Assembly: GCF_900105455.1 (NCBI RefSeq)
Contig: NZ_FNSF01000005.1
Coordinates: 682,001 to 746,000 of the forward strand
DNA: 64,000 bases
Source: Tenacibaculum sp. MAR_2009_124
GTDB taxonomy: Bacteria; Bacteroidota; Bacteroidia; Flavobacteriales; Flavobacteriaceae
Direction of reading: 5' to 3'
A program made the position numbers and the translations under genes. Below the pieces are notes generated by a model. The model searched no databases and was not told the DNA's origin. It saw only the letters and a program-made list of their open reading frames with translations. This document shows, piece after piece, positions 23,673 through 33,501 of this stretch; within the stretch, counting starts at the first letter, position 1, and every line of letters starts with the position of its first letter.

Positions 23673-24290
23673 ATGCGTAGTTTTAGTTGTTTTTGTTTCA
23701 TTCTGGTGTGTTTTTCCTCAAACGCACAATCTAGCTGGCAACAATTTAAAAGGCTATCTGCACCAAAAAAAACTTGGGTACTCTTACACCCATTTAAAGC
23801 TAAAAGAGCTTTTCTAATATCAAACGAAGCAAAAAGAGTTGCTGATTCTATGCGGACTTCTCCACTTTTAGACAAAGACGCTTCTGGTGGACAAGTCGAT
23901 GCTTTTAGACATGCTTATTGGATGGCTCGTTTACAAGTAGAAATAGGAAAGAAGGCAGCTAAATCGCTGGGTATAGCTCATGAAAAAGACAACTATCTTA
24001 CCTTTAAAAAACAAGGTTTTGAAGATGGCACCGCTCCAGATGAGATTTCAAGTATAATGGATTTACACAATAATGAAATTGGATTAACTCTTACTTCACA
24101 GCGAAACAAAAAATCGAAGTCAGGTTTAATTTACAAGATTATTAATGCTATTCACCAAGGGAAGTTTAAGGTTATCAAAAAAGGAGAAAACGGGCACTTT
24201 TTAACATGTTCTGGAACCGAGATTAAACCAGATTCTCTTAAAGGCAAATGGAAAAACAACAAATGCCTAATTGCTTCTAATTTAAAATAG
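23673..24290 (+). CDS. Secreted DUF6973 domain protein
   Basis: I start at ATG 23673 (206 aa) rather than at an upstream TTG that overlaps the repressor gene, because this start gives a signal peptide (MRSFSCFCFILVCFSSNAQ, cleavage after the A). The mature part has GGQVDAFRHAYWMARLQVEI and MDLHNNEIGL, the motif pair of DUF6973, a conserved periplasmic or surface domain of unknown role. It follows the repressor stop by four bases and precedes the hydrolase by four, suggesting one transcript. Confidence 0.82.
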   Translation: MRSFSCFCFILVCFSSNAQSSWQQFKRLSAPKKTWVLLHPFKAKRAFLISNEAKRVADSMRTSPLLDKDASGGQVDAFRHAYWMARLQVEIGKKAAKSLGIAHEKDNYLTFKKQGFEDGTAPDEISSIMDLHNNEIGLTLTSQRNKKSKSGLIYKIINAIHQGKFKVIKKGENGHFLTCSGTEIKPDSLKGKWKNNKCLIASNLK

Positions 24291-24294
24291 TAAC

Positions 24295-24984
24295 ATGACA
24301 AACGTATATTTTATTTCTGGTACCATGTGCACTGAGGATTTATGGCAATTTATTTTTCCCTATTTAAAAAATAGCACACCAATACATATTGATATTACAT
24401 CTGCTTCCTCTTTTGAAGAAATAAATAACATTATTCTAAAAACTATAGAATCTCCTGCCATAATTGTGGGATTTTCGTTAGGTGGATTCTCAGCAATGAA
24501 TTTTGCTTACCAATATCCAGAAAATGTAGAAAAACTGATTATTGTCGCTGCTAATTCTAAAGGATTAGATTCGCATGAGATTAACTTAAGAAAAAGTACT
24601 ATTAAGTTTTTAGAGAAACATAGTTACAAAGGAATTTCGCAAGCAAGAGTTCAACAGTTTTTACACCCCAATAATCATCATAACCAAGAAATTGTATCTA
24701 TTATCAAAAAAATGGATGCCAGTTTAGGTAAAAATGTACTCATCAAACAATTAAAAGCTACTTCTAAAAGAATAGACATTACACAACACTTAAGCAACTT
24801 GAACAAACCTATATTATTTGTTTCTGCAGAAAACGATTCATTGGTCAATCCTTTAGAAGTAAAACAACTATCAAATAAAATACCGAAATCCACCTATGTA
24901 AATTTAAAACAGTGTGGACATATGATTCCTTTAGAAAAACCAAAAGAATTAGTATACCTATTGTCGTCTTTTCTAAATTTATAA
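24295..24984 (+). CDS. Alpha/beta hydrolase
   Basis: A 229-aa cytosolic hydrolase of the alpha/beta fold. The nucleophile elbow is G-F-S-L-G (VGFSLGGFSAMNFAYQYPEN), the acid is the Asp in SAENDSLVNP, and the base is His in CGHMIPLEKPKEL. It is short (no large lid), like carboxylesterase or MhpC-type members. Substrate cannot be told. Four bases behind the DUF6973 gene. Confidence 0.88.
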   Translation: MTNVYFISGTMCTEDLWQFIFPYLKNSTPIHIDITSASSFEEINNIILKTIESPAIIVGFSLGGFSAMNFAYQYPENVEKLIIVAANSKGLDSHEINLRKSTIKFLEKHSYKGISQARVQQFLHPNNHHNQEIVSIIKKMDASLGKNVLIKQLKATSKRIDITQHLSNLNKPILFVSAENDSLVNPLEVKQLSNKIPKSTYVNLKQCGHMIPLEKPKELVYLLSSFLNL

Positions 24985-25051
24985 TTGTTTTAGAAAGCAT
25001 TATCTTTGCAAAAAAGCACCTTCTGAATATAATACTAGATAAGCTTGGGAT

Positions 25052-26008
25052 ATGGAGTTGAATACTATTTTTGAAACTTTAAATGAAGCACTTGAGATAT
25101 CTCTATCATATTTAATTAGTCCAAAGCGAAGAACTTACTTTATATATCTCGTCACATCAGCTTTATTAGCATATTACGTTTATTTTAGGTCTAAAAACAA
25201 ACAAGGCTTCTTACAATATCTGTTTCCTAAAAAAGTATGGTTAGGAAAATCGGCCTTTGTAGATTATAGTATGGTGATTTTCAATAGCCTGTTTAAGGTC
25301 ATTTTTATTGGCCCTTATCTAATTCTAGGTCTATACATTGCTTTTTACACCAATGAATTTTTATTAGAAAAATTTGGTTATGCTACTGTTAACTTAGGTA
25401 AAACCGAAACTATTATTTATTACACTATTGCCTTAACTGTAATGGGTGATTTTTTCACTTACCTTATTCATCTTTTAATGCATAAAATTCCGTTTTTGTG
25501 GGAATTTCATAAGGTTCATCATTCAGCAACGGAGCTTAACCCTTTTACTCAATACAGAATTCATCCGATTGAATTACTAATTAACAATGCCAAAAGTCTT
25601 TTCGTTTTCGGTGTTCTAACAGGTATATTTGATTATCTATCAAATCATCAAATTAACAAACTTATTTTTCTTGGAGTAAATGTTTTTGGCTTTGTATTCA
25701 TGTTTTTAGGAGCAAATCTAAGACATTCACATATCAAGCTCACTTATCCTACCTTTATAGAAAAACTATTAATCAGTCCGTTTCAACATCAAATTCATCA
25801 TAGCAATTCGCCAGATCATTTTGACAAAAACATGGGCTCGAAACTTGCCATTTGGGATTGGATGTTCGGCACATTAGTTCTCTCCAAAACTACCAAAGAC
25901 ATTGAATTTGGTGTAGAAGAAAGTCATGATAAATTCAGCACATTCTGGGGGAACCTAGCAACTCCTTTCATAAACATTTATAATTCTTTCCGAAAATTGT
26001 TTAAATAA
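25052..26008 (+). CDS. Sterol desaturase / fatty acid hydroxylase family membrane enzyme
   Basis: A 318-aa membrane protein with about five helices and the three His clusters of di-iron hydroxylases: HLLMHKIPFLWEFHKVHHSA (HxxxH and HxxHH), RHSHIKL, and HQIHHSNSPDH. The family oxidises lipid C-H bonds; in flavobacteria the substrate is unknown, perhaps an ornithine lipid or sterol-like compound. A TATCTTTG element at 25001-25008 may be its -7 box. Confidence 0.88.
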   Translation: MELNTIFETLNEALEISLSYLISPKRRTYFIYLVTSALLAYYVYFRSKNKQGFLQYLFPKKVWLGKSAFVDYSMVIFNSLFKVIFIGPYLILGLYIAFYTNEFLLEKFGYATVNLGKTETIIYYTIALTVMGDFFTYLIHLLMHKIPFLWEFHKVHHSATELNPFTQYRIHPIELLINNAKSLFVFGVLTGIFDYLSNHQINKLIFLGVNVFGFVFMFLGANLRHSHIKLTYPTFIEKLLISPFQHQIHHSNSPDHFDKNMGSKLAIWDWMFGTLVLSKTTKDIEFGVEESHDKFSTFWGNLATPFINIYNSFRKLFK

Positions 26009-26165
26009 TCAGACGATGTGCGTAACACCTCTTCCAATTTGAAACAACAAGTTGGTGTGAAATATGAAATTAAGATGCACAAACAATCCGTAAGACATTA
26101 GATTTCTGTATTACTAAAATATTATTTAAACCGATTCTAAATATCCAACAAAACAAATCCGAAAG

Positions 26166-26197
26166 TTTGTGCAAGTAAGGCGTAGCTCTTAAATTTG
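26166..26197 (+). promoter_or_regulatory. Promoter of sdhCAB
   Basis: TTTG (26166-26169), spacer of 20 bases, TAAATTTG (26190-26197): a full match to the Bacteroidota housekeeping promoter, 29 bases before the sdhC ATG. Confidence 0.8.
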
Positions 26198-26226
26198 TAG
26201 CTATTATTTAATCAACATACAAAATA

Positions 26227-26904
26227 ATGAGCGGATTATTAAAATCTTCTATCGGAAGAAAAATCGCCATGGCACTTTCGGCATTTTTCCTAATGTTCTT
26301 TTTGCTACAACACTTTGCGATTAACATTACTTCTATTTTCCCAGATAATGGAGCTACTTTTAACAAATTATCTCACTTTATGGGAACCAACCCTGTCATA
26401 CAGTATGCGATGCAGCCTGTACTGATCTTTGGAGTTGTTTTTCACTTTGTAATGGGGTTCATTTTAGAATTAAAGAACAACAGTGCTCGTCAAATAAAAT
26501 ATGCTAAAAACAATGGTGGTGCTAACTCTACATGGATGAGTAGAAACATGGTGTATAGCGGTCTTGCCATTTTAGCGTTTGTGGTTTTACATTTTATTGA
26601 TTTCTGGATTCCTGAATTAAACACAAAATTCATTCAAGGAGATTGGACAGGAATGCATAATGGAGAATTTAGATACTTCCATGAATTACAACACAAGTTT
26701 GTAAATCCAATAAGAGTAGCTGCTTATGTTATTGCTTTTGTTTTCTTGGCGCTGCACTTATTACACGGTTTTAATTCTGCTTTTCAATCAGTTGGATTGA
26801 ATAATAAATACACTAGAAGTTTGAAAACTTTTAGTAAAATTTATGCGATTGGAATTCCTGTAGGATTCATTATTATCGCATTGTTTCACCATTTTGTTCA
26901 TTAA
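26227..26904 (+). CDS. sdhC: Succinate dehydrogenase cytochrome b subunit (type B)
   Basis: A 225-aa protein with five membrane helices and conserved haem-ligand histidines (FLLQHFAINI, VVFHFVMGF, VVLHFIDFW, LALHLLHGF), the pattern of type B succinate:quinone reductases with two haems and no SdhD. It anchors SdhAB and passes electrons to menaquinone. First gene of sdhCAB, spacing 16 bases to sdhA. Confidence 0.95.
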   Translation: MSGLLKSSIGRKIAMALSAFFLMFFLLQHFAINITSIFPDNGATFNKLSHFMGTNPVIQYAMQPVLIFGVVFHFVMGFILELKNNSARQIKYAKNNGGANSTWMSRNMVYSGLAILAFVVLHFIDFWIPELNTKFIQGDWTGMHNGEFRYFHELQHKFVNPIRVAAYVIAFVFLALHLLHGFNSAFQSVGLNNKYTRSLKTFSKIYAIGIPVGFIIIALFHHFVH

Positions 26905-26920
26905 TAAAACCACTTAAATT

Positions 26921-28936
26921 ATGGCAATTTTAGATTCAAAAGTACCAAAAGGTCCATTAAAAGATAAGTGGACAACTTATAAAGATAAAATTAACTTGGT
27001 TAACCCTGCCAATAAGCGTTCAATAGACATTATTGTTGTTGGAACTGGTTTAGCTGGTGGGTCTGCTTCTGCTACTTTGGCGGAACTAGGATATAATGTA
27101 AAAGCATTTGCTTATCAAGATTCACCTCGTAGAGCGCACTCTATTGCAGCTCAGGGAGGAATCAATGCTGCAAAAAACTATCAAGGAGATGGTGATTCAA
27201 AATACCGTTTATTTTACGATACTGTAAAAGGAGGTGATTATCGTTCTCGTGAGGCAAACGTATACCGTTTAGCAGAAGTTTCAGCAAATATTATTGACCA
27301 ATGTGTTGCTCAAGGAGTTCCTTTTGCTCGTGACTATGGTGGTTTGTTAGACAACCGTTCGTTTGGTGGTGTATTAGTATCTCGTACTTTCTATGCGAAA
27401 GGACAAACAGGTCAGCAATTATTATTAGGTGCTTACTCTGCAATGAACCGTCAAATAGCTCGTGGTAAGATTGAAATGTTCAACCGTCACGAAATGTTAG
27501 ATGTTGTTATCGTTGATGGAAAGGCACGTGGAATTATTGCTCGTAACATGGTAACTGGTGAAATTGAACGTCACTCAGCCCATGCTGTAGTAATCGCCTC
27601 TGGTGGATATGGAAACGTATATTTCTTATCTACGAATGCTATGGGGTCGAACGCAACAGCTGCTTGGAAAATTCATAAAAAAGGAGCATTCTTTGCAAAT
27701 CCATGTTTTACACAAATTCACCCGACGTGTATCCCTCGTTCAGGTGATTATCAATCGAAACTTACGCTAATGTCTGAATCATTACGTAATGACGGTCGTA
27801 TTTGGGTTCCTAAGAAAATGGAAGACGTTTTGGCTATTAGAGAAGGTAAATTAAAACCTACTGAAATTGCTGAAGAAGATAGAGATTATTACTTAGAACG
27901 TCGTTACCCTGCCTTCGGTAACCTTGTACCTCGTGATGTGGCATCTCGTGCCGCTAAAGAGCGTTGTGATGCTGGTTATGGTGTTAATGCTACGGGAGAA
28001 GCTGTTTATTTAGATTTTAAATCAGCTATTCAGCGTTATGGTAAAGAGCAAGCCAAATTGAAAGGAAATGACAATCCAACACCTGCTGAAATTTTAGCAG
28101 AAGGTGAAAAGGTTGTTGAAAATAAATATGGAAACTTATTCCAGATGTATGAAAAGATCGTAGATCAAAACCCATACAAAACTCCAATGATGATTTATCC
28201 TGCCGTTCACTACACTATGGGTGGAATATGGGTAGATTACAACTTAATGACAACTATTGAAGGTTGTTACTCGATTGGAGAAGCCAATTTCTCTGATCAT
28301 GGAGCAAACCGACTAGGAGCTTCTGCATTAATGCAAGGTTTATCAGACGGTTATTTTGTTCTTCCATATACCATTGGTGATTATTTAGCCGATGATATTA
28401 GAACTGGAAAAATTTCAACAGATACTGCAGAATTTGAAGAGGCAGAAAAATCAGTTAAAGATCGTATCGATTTCTTCGTGAACAACAAAGGAAATCATTC
28501 TGTAGATTACTACCACAAGAAGCTAGGAAACATTATGTGGAATAAGTGTGGTATGTCAAGAAACGAAAAAGAGTTAAAAGAAGCCATTGCTGAAATTAAA
28601 GCTTTACGTGATGATTTCTGGAAAAACGTAACTGTTCCTGGAGGAGCCAATGAAATGAATCCGGAATTAGAAAAAGCAGGTCGTGTAGCAGATTTCTTGG
28701 AGTTAGGAGAATTGTTTGCAAGAGATGCGCTAGATAGATCAGAATCTTGTGGAGGACACTTTAGAGAGGAGTCTGTTGAATTAGATGGACCTCAAAAAGG
28801 AGAAGCTAAACGTGATGATGCTAACTTTACTTATGTTTCTGCTTGGGAATATAAAGGAGAGCCTTCTGATGCTGTTTTGCATAAAGAAAATTTAGAATTT
28901 AACGATATTGAATTAAAACAACGTTCGTACAAATAA
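26921..28936 (+). CDS. sdhA: Succinate dehydrogenase flavoprotein subunit
   Basis: A 671-aa FAD protein: dinucleotide-binding [20 protein letters not shown] near residue 37, His of [15 protein letters not shown] for covalent FAD, active-site region [20 protein letters not shown] (here read as IHPTCIP...) and [11 protein letters not shown], and the C-terminal [12 protein letters not shown]. Oxidises succinate to fumarate in the TCA cycle and feeds electrons to SdhB. Full length for the Bacteroidota family. Codon use is that of a highly expressed gene (many CGT and GGT codons), unlike the island. Confidence 0.97.
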   Translation: MAILDSKVPKGPLKDKWTTYKDKINLVNPANKRSIDIIVVGTGLAGGSASATLAELGYNVKAFAYQDSPRRAHSIAAQGGINAAKNYQGDGDSKYRLFYDTVKGGDYRSREANVYRLAEVSANIIDQCVAQGVPFARDYGGLLDNRSFGGVLVSRTFYAKGQTGQQLLLGAYSAMNRQIARGKIEMFNRHEMLDVVIVDGKARGIIARNMVTGEIERHSAHAVVIASGGYGNVYFLSTNAMGSNATAAWKIHKKGAFFANPCFTQIHPTCIPRSGDYQSKLTLMSESLRNDGRIWVPKKMEDVLAIREGKLKPTEIAEEDRDYYLERRYPAFGNLVPRDVASRAAKERCDAGYGVNATGEAVYLDFKSAIQRYGKEQAKLKGNDNPTPAEILAEGEKVVENKYGNLFQMYEKIVDQNPYKTPMMIYPAVHYTMGGIWVDYNLMTTIEGCYSIGEANFSDHGANRLGASALMQGLSDGYFVLPYTIGDYLADDIRTGKISTDTAEFEEAEKSVKDRIDFFVNNKGNHSVDYYHKKLGNIMWNKCGMSRNEKELKEAIAEIKALRDDFWKNVTVPGGANEMNPELEKAGRVADFLELGELFARDALDRSESCGGHFREESVELDGPQKGEAKRDDANFTYVSAWEYKGEPSDAVLHKENLEFNDIELKQRSYK

Positions 28937-28945
28937 GATAGGATT

Positions 28946-29698
28946 ATGAATATGAATTTAACACTTAAAATTTGGCGTCAGAAAAACGCAAGTGATAAAG
29001 GAAAAATGGTCGAATATAAAGTGACCGATATTTCTGAACATATGTCCTTCTTAGAAATGCTGGATGTATTAAATGAGCAATTAATTGCAAAAGGTGACGA
29101 GCCTGTTGCTTTTGATCATGACTGTCGTGAGGGTATTTGTGGTATGTGTTCGTTATATATTAACGGAGAAGCACATGGCCCCGATAGAGCCGTAACTACT
29201 TGTCAATTACACATGCGTATGTTTAATGATGGGGATACCATATTTATTGAACCATTTAGAGCAAAAGCGTTTCCAGTTGTAAAAGATTTAGTTGTTGATC
29301 GTTCTGCTTTTGATAGAATTCAGCATGCAGGTGGTTATGTATCTGTTAATACATCTGGTAACACTCAAGATGCGAATGCGATTCCTATTAATAAAGAAAA
29401 CGCGGATAACGCATTCGATGCAGCTACTTGTATTGGTTGCGGTGCCTGTGTAGCTACTTGTAAAAACTCTTCAGCAATGTTATTTGTTGGAGCAAAAGTA
29501 TCTCAATATGCTTTATTACCTCAAGGACAAGTAGAAGCTACAGATCGTGTTAAAAACATGGTCGCTCAAATGGATTTAGAAGGTTTTGGTAACTGTACCA
29601 ATACTGGAGCATGTGAAGTAGAATGTCCTAAAGGAATTTCTTTAGAAAACATTGCTCGTATGAATTCGGAGTATATAAAAGCAAATTTAAAAGGATAG
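28946..29698 (+). CDS. sdhB: Succinate dehydrogenase iron-sulfur subunit
   Basis: A 250-aa protein with the [2Fe-2S] motif [20 protein letters not shown], and [11 protein letters not shown] plus [15 protein letters not shown] for the [4Fe-4S] and [3Fe-4S] centres. It links SdhA to SdhC. Nine bases behind sdhA, with a strong terminator after it. Confidence 0.97.
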   Translation: MNMNLTLKIWRQKNASDKGKMVEYKVTDISEHMSFLEMLDVLNEQLIAKGDEPVAFDHDCREGICGMCSLYINGEAHGPDRAVTTCQLHMRMFNDGDTIFIEPFRAKAFPVVKDLVVDRSAFDRIQHAGGYVSVNTSGNTQDANAIPINKENADNAFDAATCIGCGACVATCKNSSAMLFVGAKVSQYALLPQGQVEATDRVKNMVAQMDLEGFGNCTNTGACEVECPKGISLENIARMNSEYIKANLKG

Positions 29699-29726
29699 TC
29701 TAGTCTTCTTTCCTTATAAAAATATA

Positions 29727-29756
29727 AAAGCTCGTTTGAAATTTCAAACGAGCTTT
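29727..29756 (+). terminator. sdhCAB terminator
   Basis: Perfect stem AAAGCTCGTTTGAAA / TTTCAAACGAGCTTT followed by a T run, 29 bases past the sdhB stop. Confidence 0.92.
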
Positions 29757-29803
29757 TTTTTCTTTGTTTTACGTTGAACACAACCTTATACGATTTATGC
29801 GAA

Positions 29804-29825
29804 TTTTTTAATCACAAATTGTATT
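29804..29825. repeat. Direct repeat flanking the sRNA region, left copy
   Basis: TTTTTAATCACAAATTGTAT-type sequence, repeated with two changes at 30352-30373. Preceded by ATACGATTTAT, which is the inverted partner of the AAATTGTAT end, so the unit also forms an imperfect palindrome. Confidence 0.6.
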
Positions 29826-29967
29826 ACTTCTTAGTGCCCTACTAGTAATAATTCTAAAGTCAAATGGCATAATTTCAATTTAAATACGGAGAAAATCAAC
29901 TTGTTTTCCTCTTCAGATTAAAAAAGTATACATTCGTTCCCCGAAACCTGACGCTCGTGCTTGATTG

Positions 29968-29999
29968 TTTGATTGTTCATTAAATAAAAGATACATTTG
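29968..29999 (+). promoter_or_regulatory. Promoter in the sdhB-DUF1573 gap
   Basis: TTTG (29968-29971), 20-base spacer, TACATTTG (29992-29999): exact consensus with no protein gene downstream on this strand before a terminator. Start of transcription expected near 30006. Confidence 0.7.
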
Positions 30000-30005
30000 T
30001 TTCAG

Positions 30006-30127
30006 TTGTTTGACCAAATTTACATAAAAGTCTGGGGGATTTGAGTGTGAAAACGTCAACACCTTACATTTCACAATCTCTAATGAGATATACTTAAGCC
30101 TGAGTGAAAAATCACTCAGGCTTTTGA
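30006..30127 (+). ncRNA. Candidate small RNA of about 120 nt
   Basis: A consensus promoter (29968-29999) and a strong intrinsic terminator (AAGCCTGAGTGA / TCACTCAGGCTT, 30096-30123, then TTTTG) delimit a transcript without a usable reading frame. A small internal hairpin ATCTCTAATGAGAT lies just before the terminator. No known RNA family is recognised; 6S-like or trans-acting roles are equally open. The rest of 29757-30377 shows no gene. Confidence 0.55.
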
Positions 30128-30351
30128 TTATCGGATAAAGTTAAGATCCTACAAAACTGTTAGTACAGTTTACCTTTCTTATTCTCATCCCACCGCAAAT
30201 TGATAAATCATACGATTTATAAATAAATATTTCACATATGAACAGTTTCTTTTCACATTCTACGGCATTAAAAAAAGAAACCGTAGCTAAGGCTATGCTT
30301 TGTTTTTTTGCCTTGTATAATGAAAAAATAATTCAATTAATTTACACGAAA

Positions 30352-30373
30352 TTTTTAATCACAAATCGTATCA
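30352..30373. repeat. Direct repeat flanking the sRNA region, right copy
   Basis: Second copy of the 22-base repeat, 548 bases from the first. The unit between the copies contains the candidate small RNA. Confidence 0.6.
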
Positions 30374-30377
30374 ATCT

Positions 30378-30764
30378 CTAATTAGAAACAACCGTATTAT
30401 TGATTTTTTCCACAAAACCCTTAATTTTAATCACTTTTCTTTGTTCTTTAGAGTTTGAGTATACGACTAACGATTTCATAAACCCTCCTATTCTCTTGGT
30501 ATCATATGCTACTTCTATATACGATTTTTTACCTGGCATAATAGGTTTCTCTGGTTTCCTAGGAACCGTACAGCCACAATTTGATTTAACTTCTTTAATA
30601 ACTAAAGGTTCAGAACCTACATTTGTAAACTCAAAAACTTTGTTCCCTTCTGTGCCATAGGCAACCCTTCCAAAATCGATAATTTCTTCTTTAAATTGAA
30701 TTTCCTGCGCCGATACCGTAGTTATTACGAATAGAAACACCGCCATAATTTTAATTACATTCAT
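30378..30764 (-). CDS. Secreted DUF1573 protein
   Basis: A 128-aa protein with signal peptide (MNVIKIMAVFLFVITTVSAQ) and a single Ig-like DUF1573 domain: FGRVAYGTEGNKVFEFTNVG, VKSNCGCTVPRKPEKPIMPG. The CGCTxP motif is diagnostic. DUF1573 proteins are abundant in Bacteroidota envelopes; role unknown. Five bases downstream of the thioredoxin-TPR gene on the same strand. Confidence 0.9.
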   Translation of the reverse strand: MNVIKIMAVFLFVITTVSAQEIQFKEEIIDFGRVAYGTEGNKVFEFTNVGSEPLVIKEVKSNCGCTVPRKPEKPIMPGKKSYIEVAYDTKRIGGFMKSLVVYSNSKEQRKVIKIKGFVEKINNTVVSN

Positions 30765-30769
30765 GATTT

Positions 30770-31663
30770 TTATTTTGAATTAAACTTTTCTATTATTTTT
30801 TCGATCATTCCTAAAGCATTTTTATTAGTAGGACTCAACTCTAAAACCTTGTCATAATGTTCCAATGATTCCTCAAACTTGTTTAATGTATAATACGCCT
30901 CACCCATACTATCGTAAACATTGGTTTTATAAGGATACATTTTAACGTTTAACTCAAACACAAATAAGGCCTTTTCAATCTGATTAGATCTTAACAATTT
31001 ATATCCATACGTATTTAGCTCTCTACTACCCATGGTAAATTCAGCAAAGCTTGCCGCTAATTGCATTATATTGGGTTGTAATTCTTTTACACTATTCTCG
31101 TTTAACAGTTTGTTTAAATATTCCACAATTCGATAATTAGAAACATACCTCTGCCCAGTAACAATATTCAGAATATCTCTTTCAAAATCTTGCTTTGGAA
31201 ACTCAACTATTCTATTTATTTCTTCTCCATTCTTATTAAAAATAAACGTAGGTACTCGATGAATATTTAAGCCCTTTTCCTCACCGTTAGGAGACTGTTT
31301 ATAAGCATCCGTTTTCCTATCAACGGCAATCATTTCAAGATTACTCATATTAAAACCTGCTTGTTCAATTACTTTATAAAATTTTGGTAGTTCTCTTTTA
31401 CTATCCCCACACCAAGTTCCATAAAACACTTGTATTTTATATTGATTAAGCGAATCTCTAAGCTCACTAATCACTTGATCATTGATCAGATATTCATCAT
31501 AATTCAATTGAAACCAATTAAATTTCTCTGTATTTACTATCGATATATCGGTTTTTCCTAACAACATGGGCTTGCCATTTTCATCTTTAACTAAACCAAT
31601 TTTACTTTGAGCCAGCAGTACCCCAGAACTTAACAAAGTGAGAATTAAAAATATTCGTATCAT
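30770..31663 (-). CDS. Thioredoxin-fold protein with C-terminal TPR
   Basis: A 297-aa exported protein (MIRIFLILTLLSSGVLLAQS). Residues about 75-175 form a thioredoxin fold with YGTWCGDSKRELPKF: the usual CxxC has become CxxS, so it may act as an isomerase-like or non-redox member. The cis-Pro loop is present (HRVPTFIFNKNGE). About 205-295 contain TPR units (YDSMGEAYYTLNKFEESLEH, YDKVLELSPTNKNA). Periplasmic location inferred. Confidence 0.82.
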   Translation of the reverse strand: MIRIFLILTLLSSGVLLAQSKIGLVKDENGKPMLLGKTDISIVNTEKFNWFQLNYDEYLINDQVISELRDSLNQYKIQVFYGTWCGDSKRELPKFYKVIEQAGFNMSNLEMIAVDRKTDAYKQSPNGEEKGLNIHRVPTFIFNKNGEEINRIVEFPKQDFERDILNIVTGQRYVSNYRIVEYLNKLLNENSVKELQPNIMQLAASFAEFTMGSRELNTYGYKLLRSNQIEKALFVFELNVKMYPYKTNVYDSMGEAYYTLNKFEESLEHYDKVLELSPTNKNALGMIEKIIEKFNSK

Positions 31664-31843
31664 AATGAATTGTTATATTAGTTTTACTAAAGTATATAAG
31701 ACAACATCATCTATAAAAAACAAAGGATAAACCACTTACAAACCCGTATTACTGATTATAAGCCAGTAATTCGTACTTTACAAACCGTCATTTGTACCTG
31801 AAAGGAAAAATTAATCAAGCTTTTTCATTACTTTGACACCTCT

Positions 31844-32812
31844 ATGAACTTTATAAAAAAATACGGTACACAAATAATTATTCACTTGCTTTTTTGGGCT
31901 TTGTTTATTTTTGTGTCACTTTTTGTACTGACCAAGTATTATTGGGCCGAAAATCCGTTCTTACAATACATCTTCATACTTATAGTAATAGTTTACACCA
32001 ACAACATAGTTTTATTGCCTTACTTTGTCCGTAAACGTTGGTATTTTATATACACAGCAGTGTTTTTAACCATTGCATTCTTAGCCACACAGTTATACTG
32101 CAACGTTTTTACAAGGTGCGGTTGTTCGTTTTTAAAATGCCTTAGCGATTATTTATGGCAAACCATTGTTCCGTTAACCTTCTTTTCATTTGTATGGATG
32201 CTTTTTAGATATACTGAAAGAACGCAAGAAATTGACACTATCAAACAAGAACGAACAGCGCTAGAGTTAAAACTTTTAAAGTCTCAAATAAATCCACATA
32301 TTTTACTGAATAACTTAAACACTATTTATTCGTTTTCTCTTGAAAAACCGGATGAAACCCCTAATCTTATTTTAAAACTTGCAGAAAACTTAAAGCATGT
32401 ACTTTATGAGAGTAACGCGGAAAAAGTGCCATTATCCAATGAAATAAAATTCATTGACAACTATATTGAATTTCAAAAATTAAGAACTGAAGGCATTAAG
32501 ACGATCAATTATACACAATCAATCAGTGATACTAACTATAAAGTAGCTCCATTACTTTTAATAACACTTATAGAAAATACTTTTAAGCATAGTTTAATAG
32601 GTAGTCTTATCGACATTGAAATTAATGTTGTCAACGACTTCCTTTATTGCATTTGTAACAACAATTATGACCCCGATAAACAAGTTTCAAAAACAAGTAT
32701 TGGGTTGAAAAACTTACAAAAAAGGCTCGACTTAATTTATAAAGAAAAATATGAGTTAAAAATTGATAACGAAGAGTTTTTTAATGTTGCCTTGAAGTTA
32801 AATTTATTATAG
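31844..32812 (+). CDS. LytS-type sensor histidine kinase
   Basis: A 322-aa protein with four N-terminal membrane helices (to ~125), a short coiled coil, and a His_kinase (PF06580) domain: LKSQINPHILLNNLNTIYSF, where the His of NPH is the phospho-acceptor (usual form NPHFLFN), followed by a HATPase region (LITLIENTFKHSLIG, SIGLKNLQKRLDLIY). It pairs with the LytTR regulator two bases later. A TTACTTTG stretch 13 bases upstream of the ATG suggests a nearly leaderless transcript. Confidence 0.9.
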   Translation: MNFIKKYGTQIIIHLLFWALFIFVSLFVLTKYYWAENPFLQYIFILIVIVYTNNIVLLPYFVRKRWYFIYTAVFLTIAFLATQLYCNVFTRCGCSFLKCLSDYLWQTIVPLTFFSFVWMLFRYTERTQEIDTIKQERTALELKLLKSQINPHILLNNLNTIYSFSLEKPDETPNLILKLAENLKHVLYESNAEKVPLSNEIKFIDNYIEFQKLRTEGIKTINYTQSISDTNYKVAPLLLITLIENTFKHSLIGSLIDIEINVVNDFLYCICNNNYDPDKQVSKTSIGLKNLQKRLDLIYKEKYELKIDNEEFFNVALKLNLL

Positions 32813-32814
32813 CT

Positions 32815-33501
32815 ATGAATTGTATTATTATTGAGGATGAAATGCCCGCACAACGAATTTTAAAGAGCTATATTAAAAAAATTCCTGATTTAAATTTAAA
32901 AGGAAGCTTTCAAACCGCTTCAAGTGCTAATTTATTTTTAAAAAACAATGATGTTGAGGTAGTTCTGTTAGACATAAACCTGCCTGACATTCCTGGTATT
33001 GATTTTATAAAAACAGTTAAAAATCCACCTCAAGTCATATTTACCACAGCATATCCTCATTATGCCGTTTCGAGCTTTGAATTAGAAACCGTTGTTGATT
33101 ATTTAGTCAAGCCTTTCTCTTTTGATCGGTTTTTAAAAGCAATTTCCAAGGCCGAAAAGTTAATAAACAGGCAAGCACTTTCAGAAGAAGAATCTATATT
33201 TATTAATGTCGATAAAACCATTCATAAACTTATTTTAAACGACATATTATACATTGAATCTGCTAGAAATTACATTTCTTTTGTGACGGCAGAAAAAAAA
33301 CTCACTATTATAGATTCTCTTAAAAACTGGAAAGAAATATTAAGTCCCACACAATTCATTCAAATTCATAAGTCCTTTATTGTGAACTCCAGAAAGGTCG
33401 ATAAGTTTAATAGTAGCTATGTTTATATTCAAAATGAAAAAATTTCGATAGGTAGAACTTATAAAGAATCTTTTCAGGCACAAATGCGTCCTAGCAATTA
33501 A
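32815..33501 (+). CDS. LytTR response regulator
   Basis: A 228-aa protein: receiver domain 1-118 with acidic pocket EDE, phospho-acceptor Asp53 (VVLLDINLPDIPG), and the conserved Lys (VDYLVKPFSF); LytTR DNA-binding domain ~130-225 (YIESARNYISF, FIQIHKSFIVN, ISIGRTYKESF). Cognate of the kinase immediately upstream; together they probably regulate nearby or envelope genes. Its last four bases overlap the end of the convergent membrane gene. Confidence 0.93.
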   Translation: MNCIIIEDEMPAQRILKSYIKKIPDLNLKGSFQTASSANLFLKNNDVEVVLLDINLPDIPGIDFIKTVKNPPQVIFTTAYPHYAVSSFELETVVDYLVKPFSFDRFLKAISKAEKLINRQALSEEESIFINVDKTIHKLILNDILYIESARNYISFVTAEKKLTIIDSLKNWKEILSPTQFIQIHKSFIVNSRKVDKFNSSYVYIQNEKISIGRTYKESFQAQMRPSN

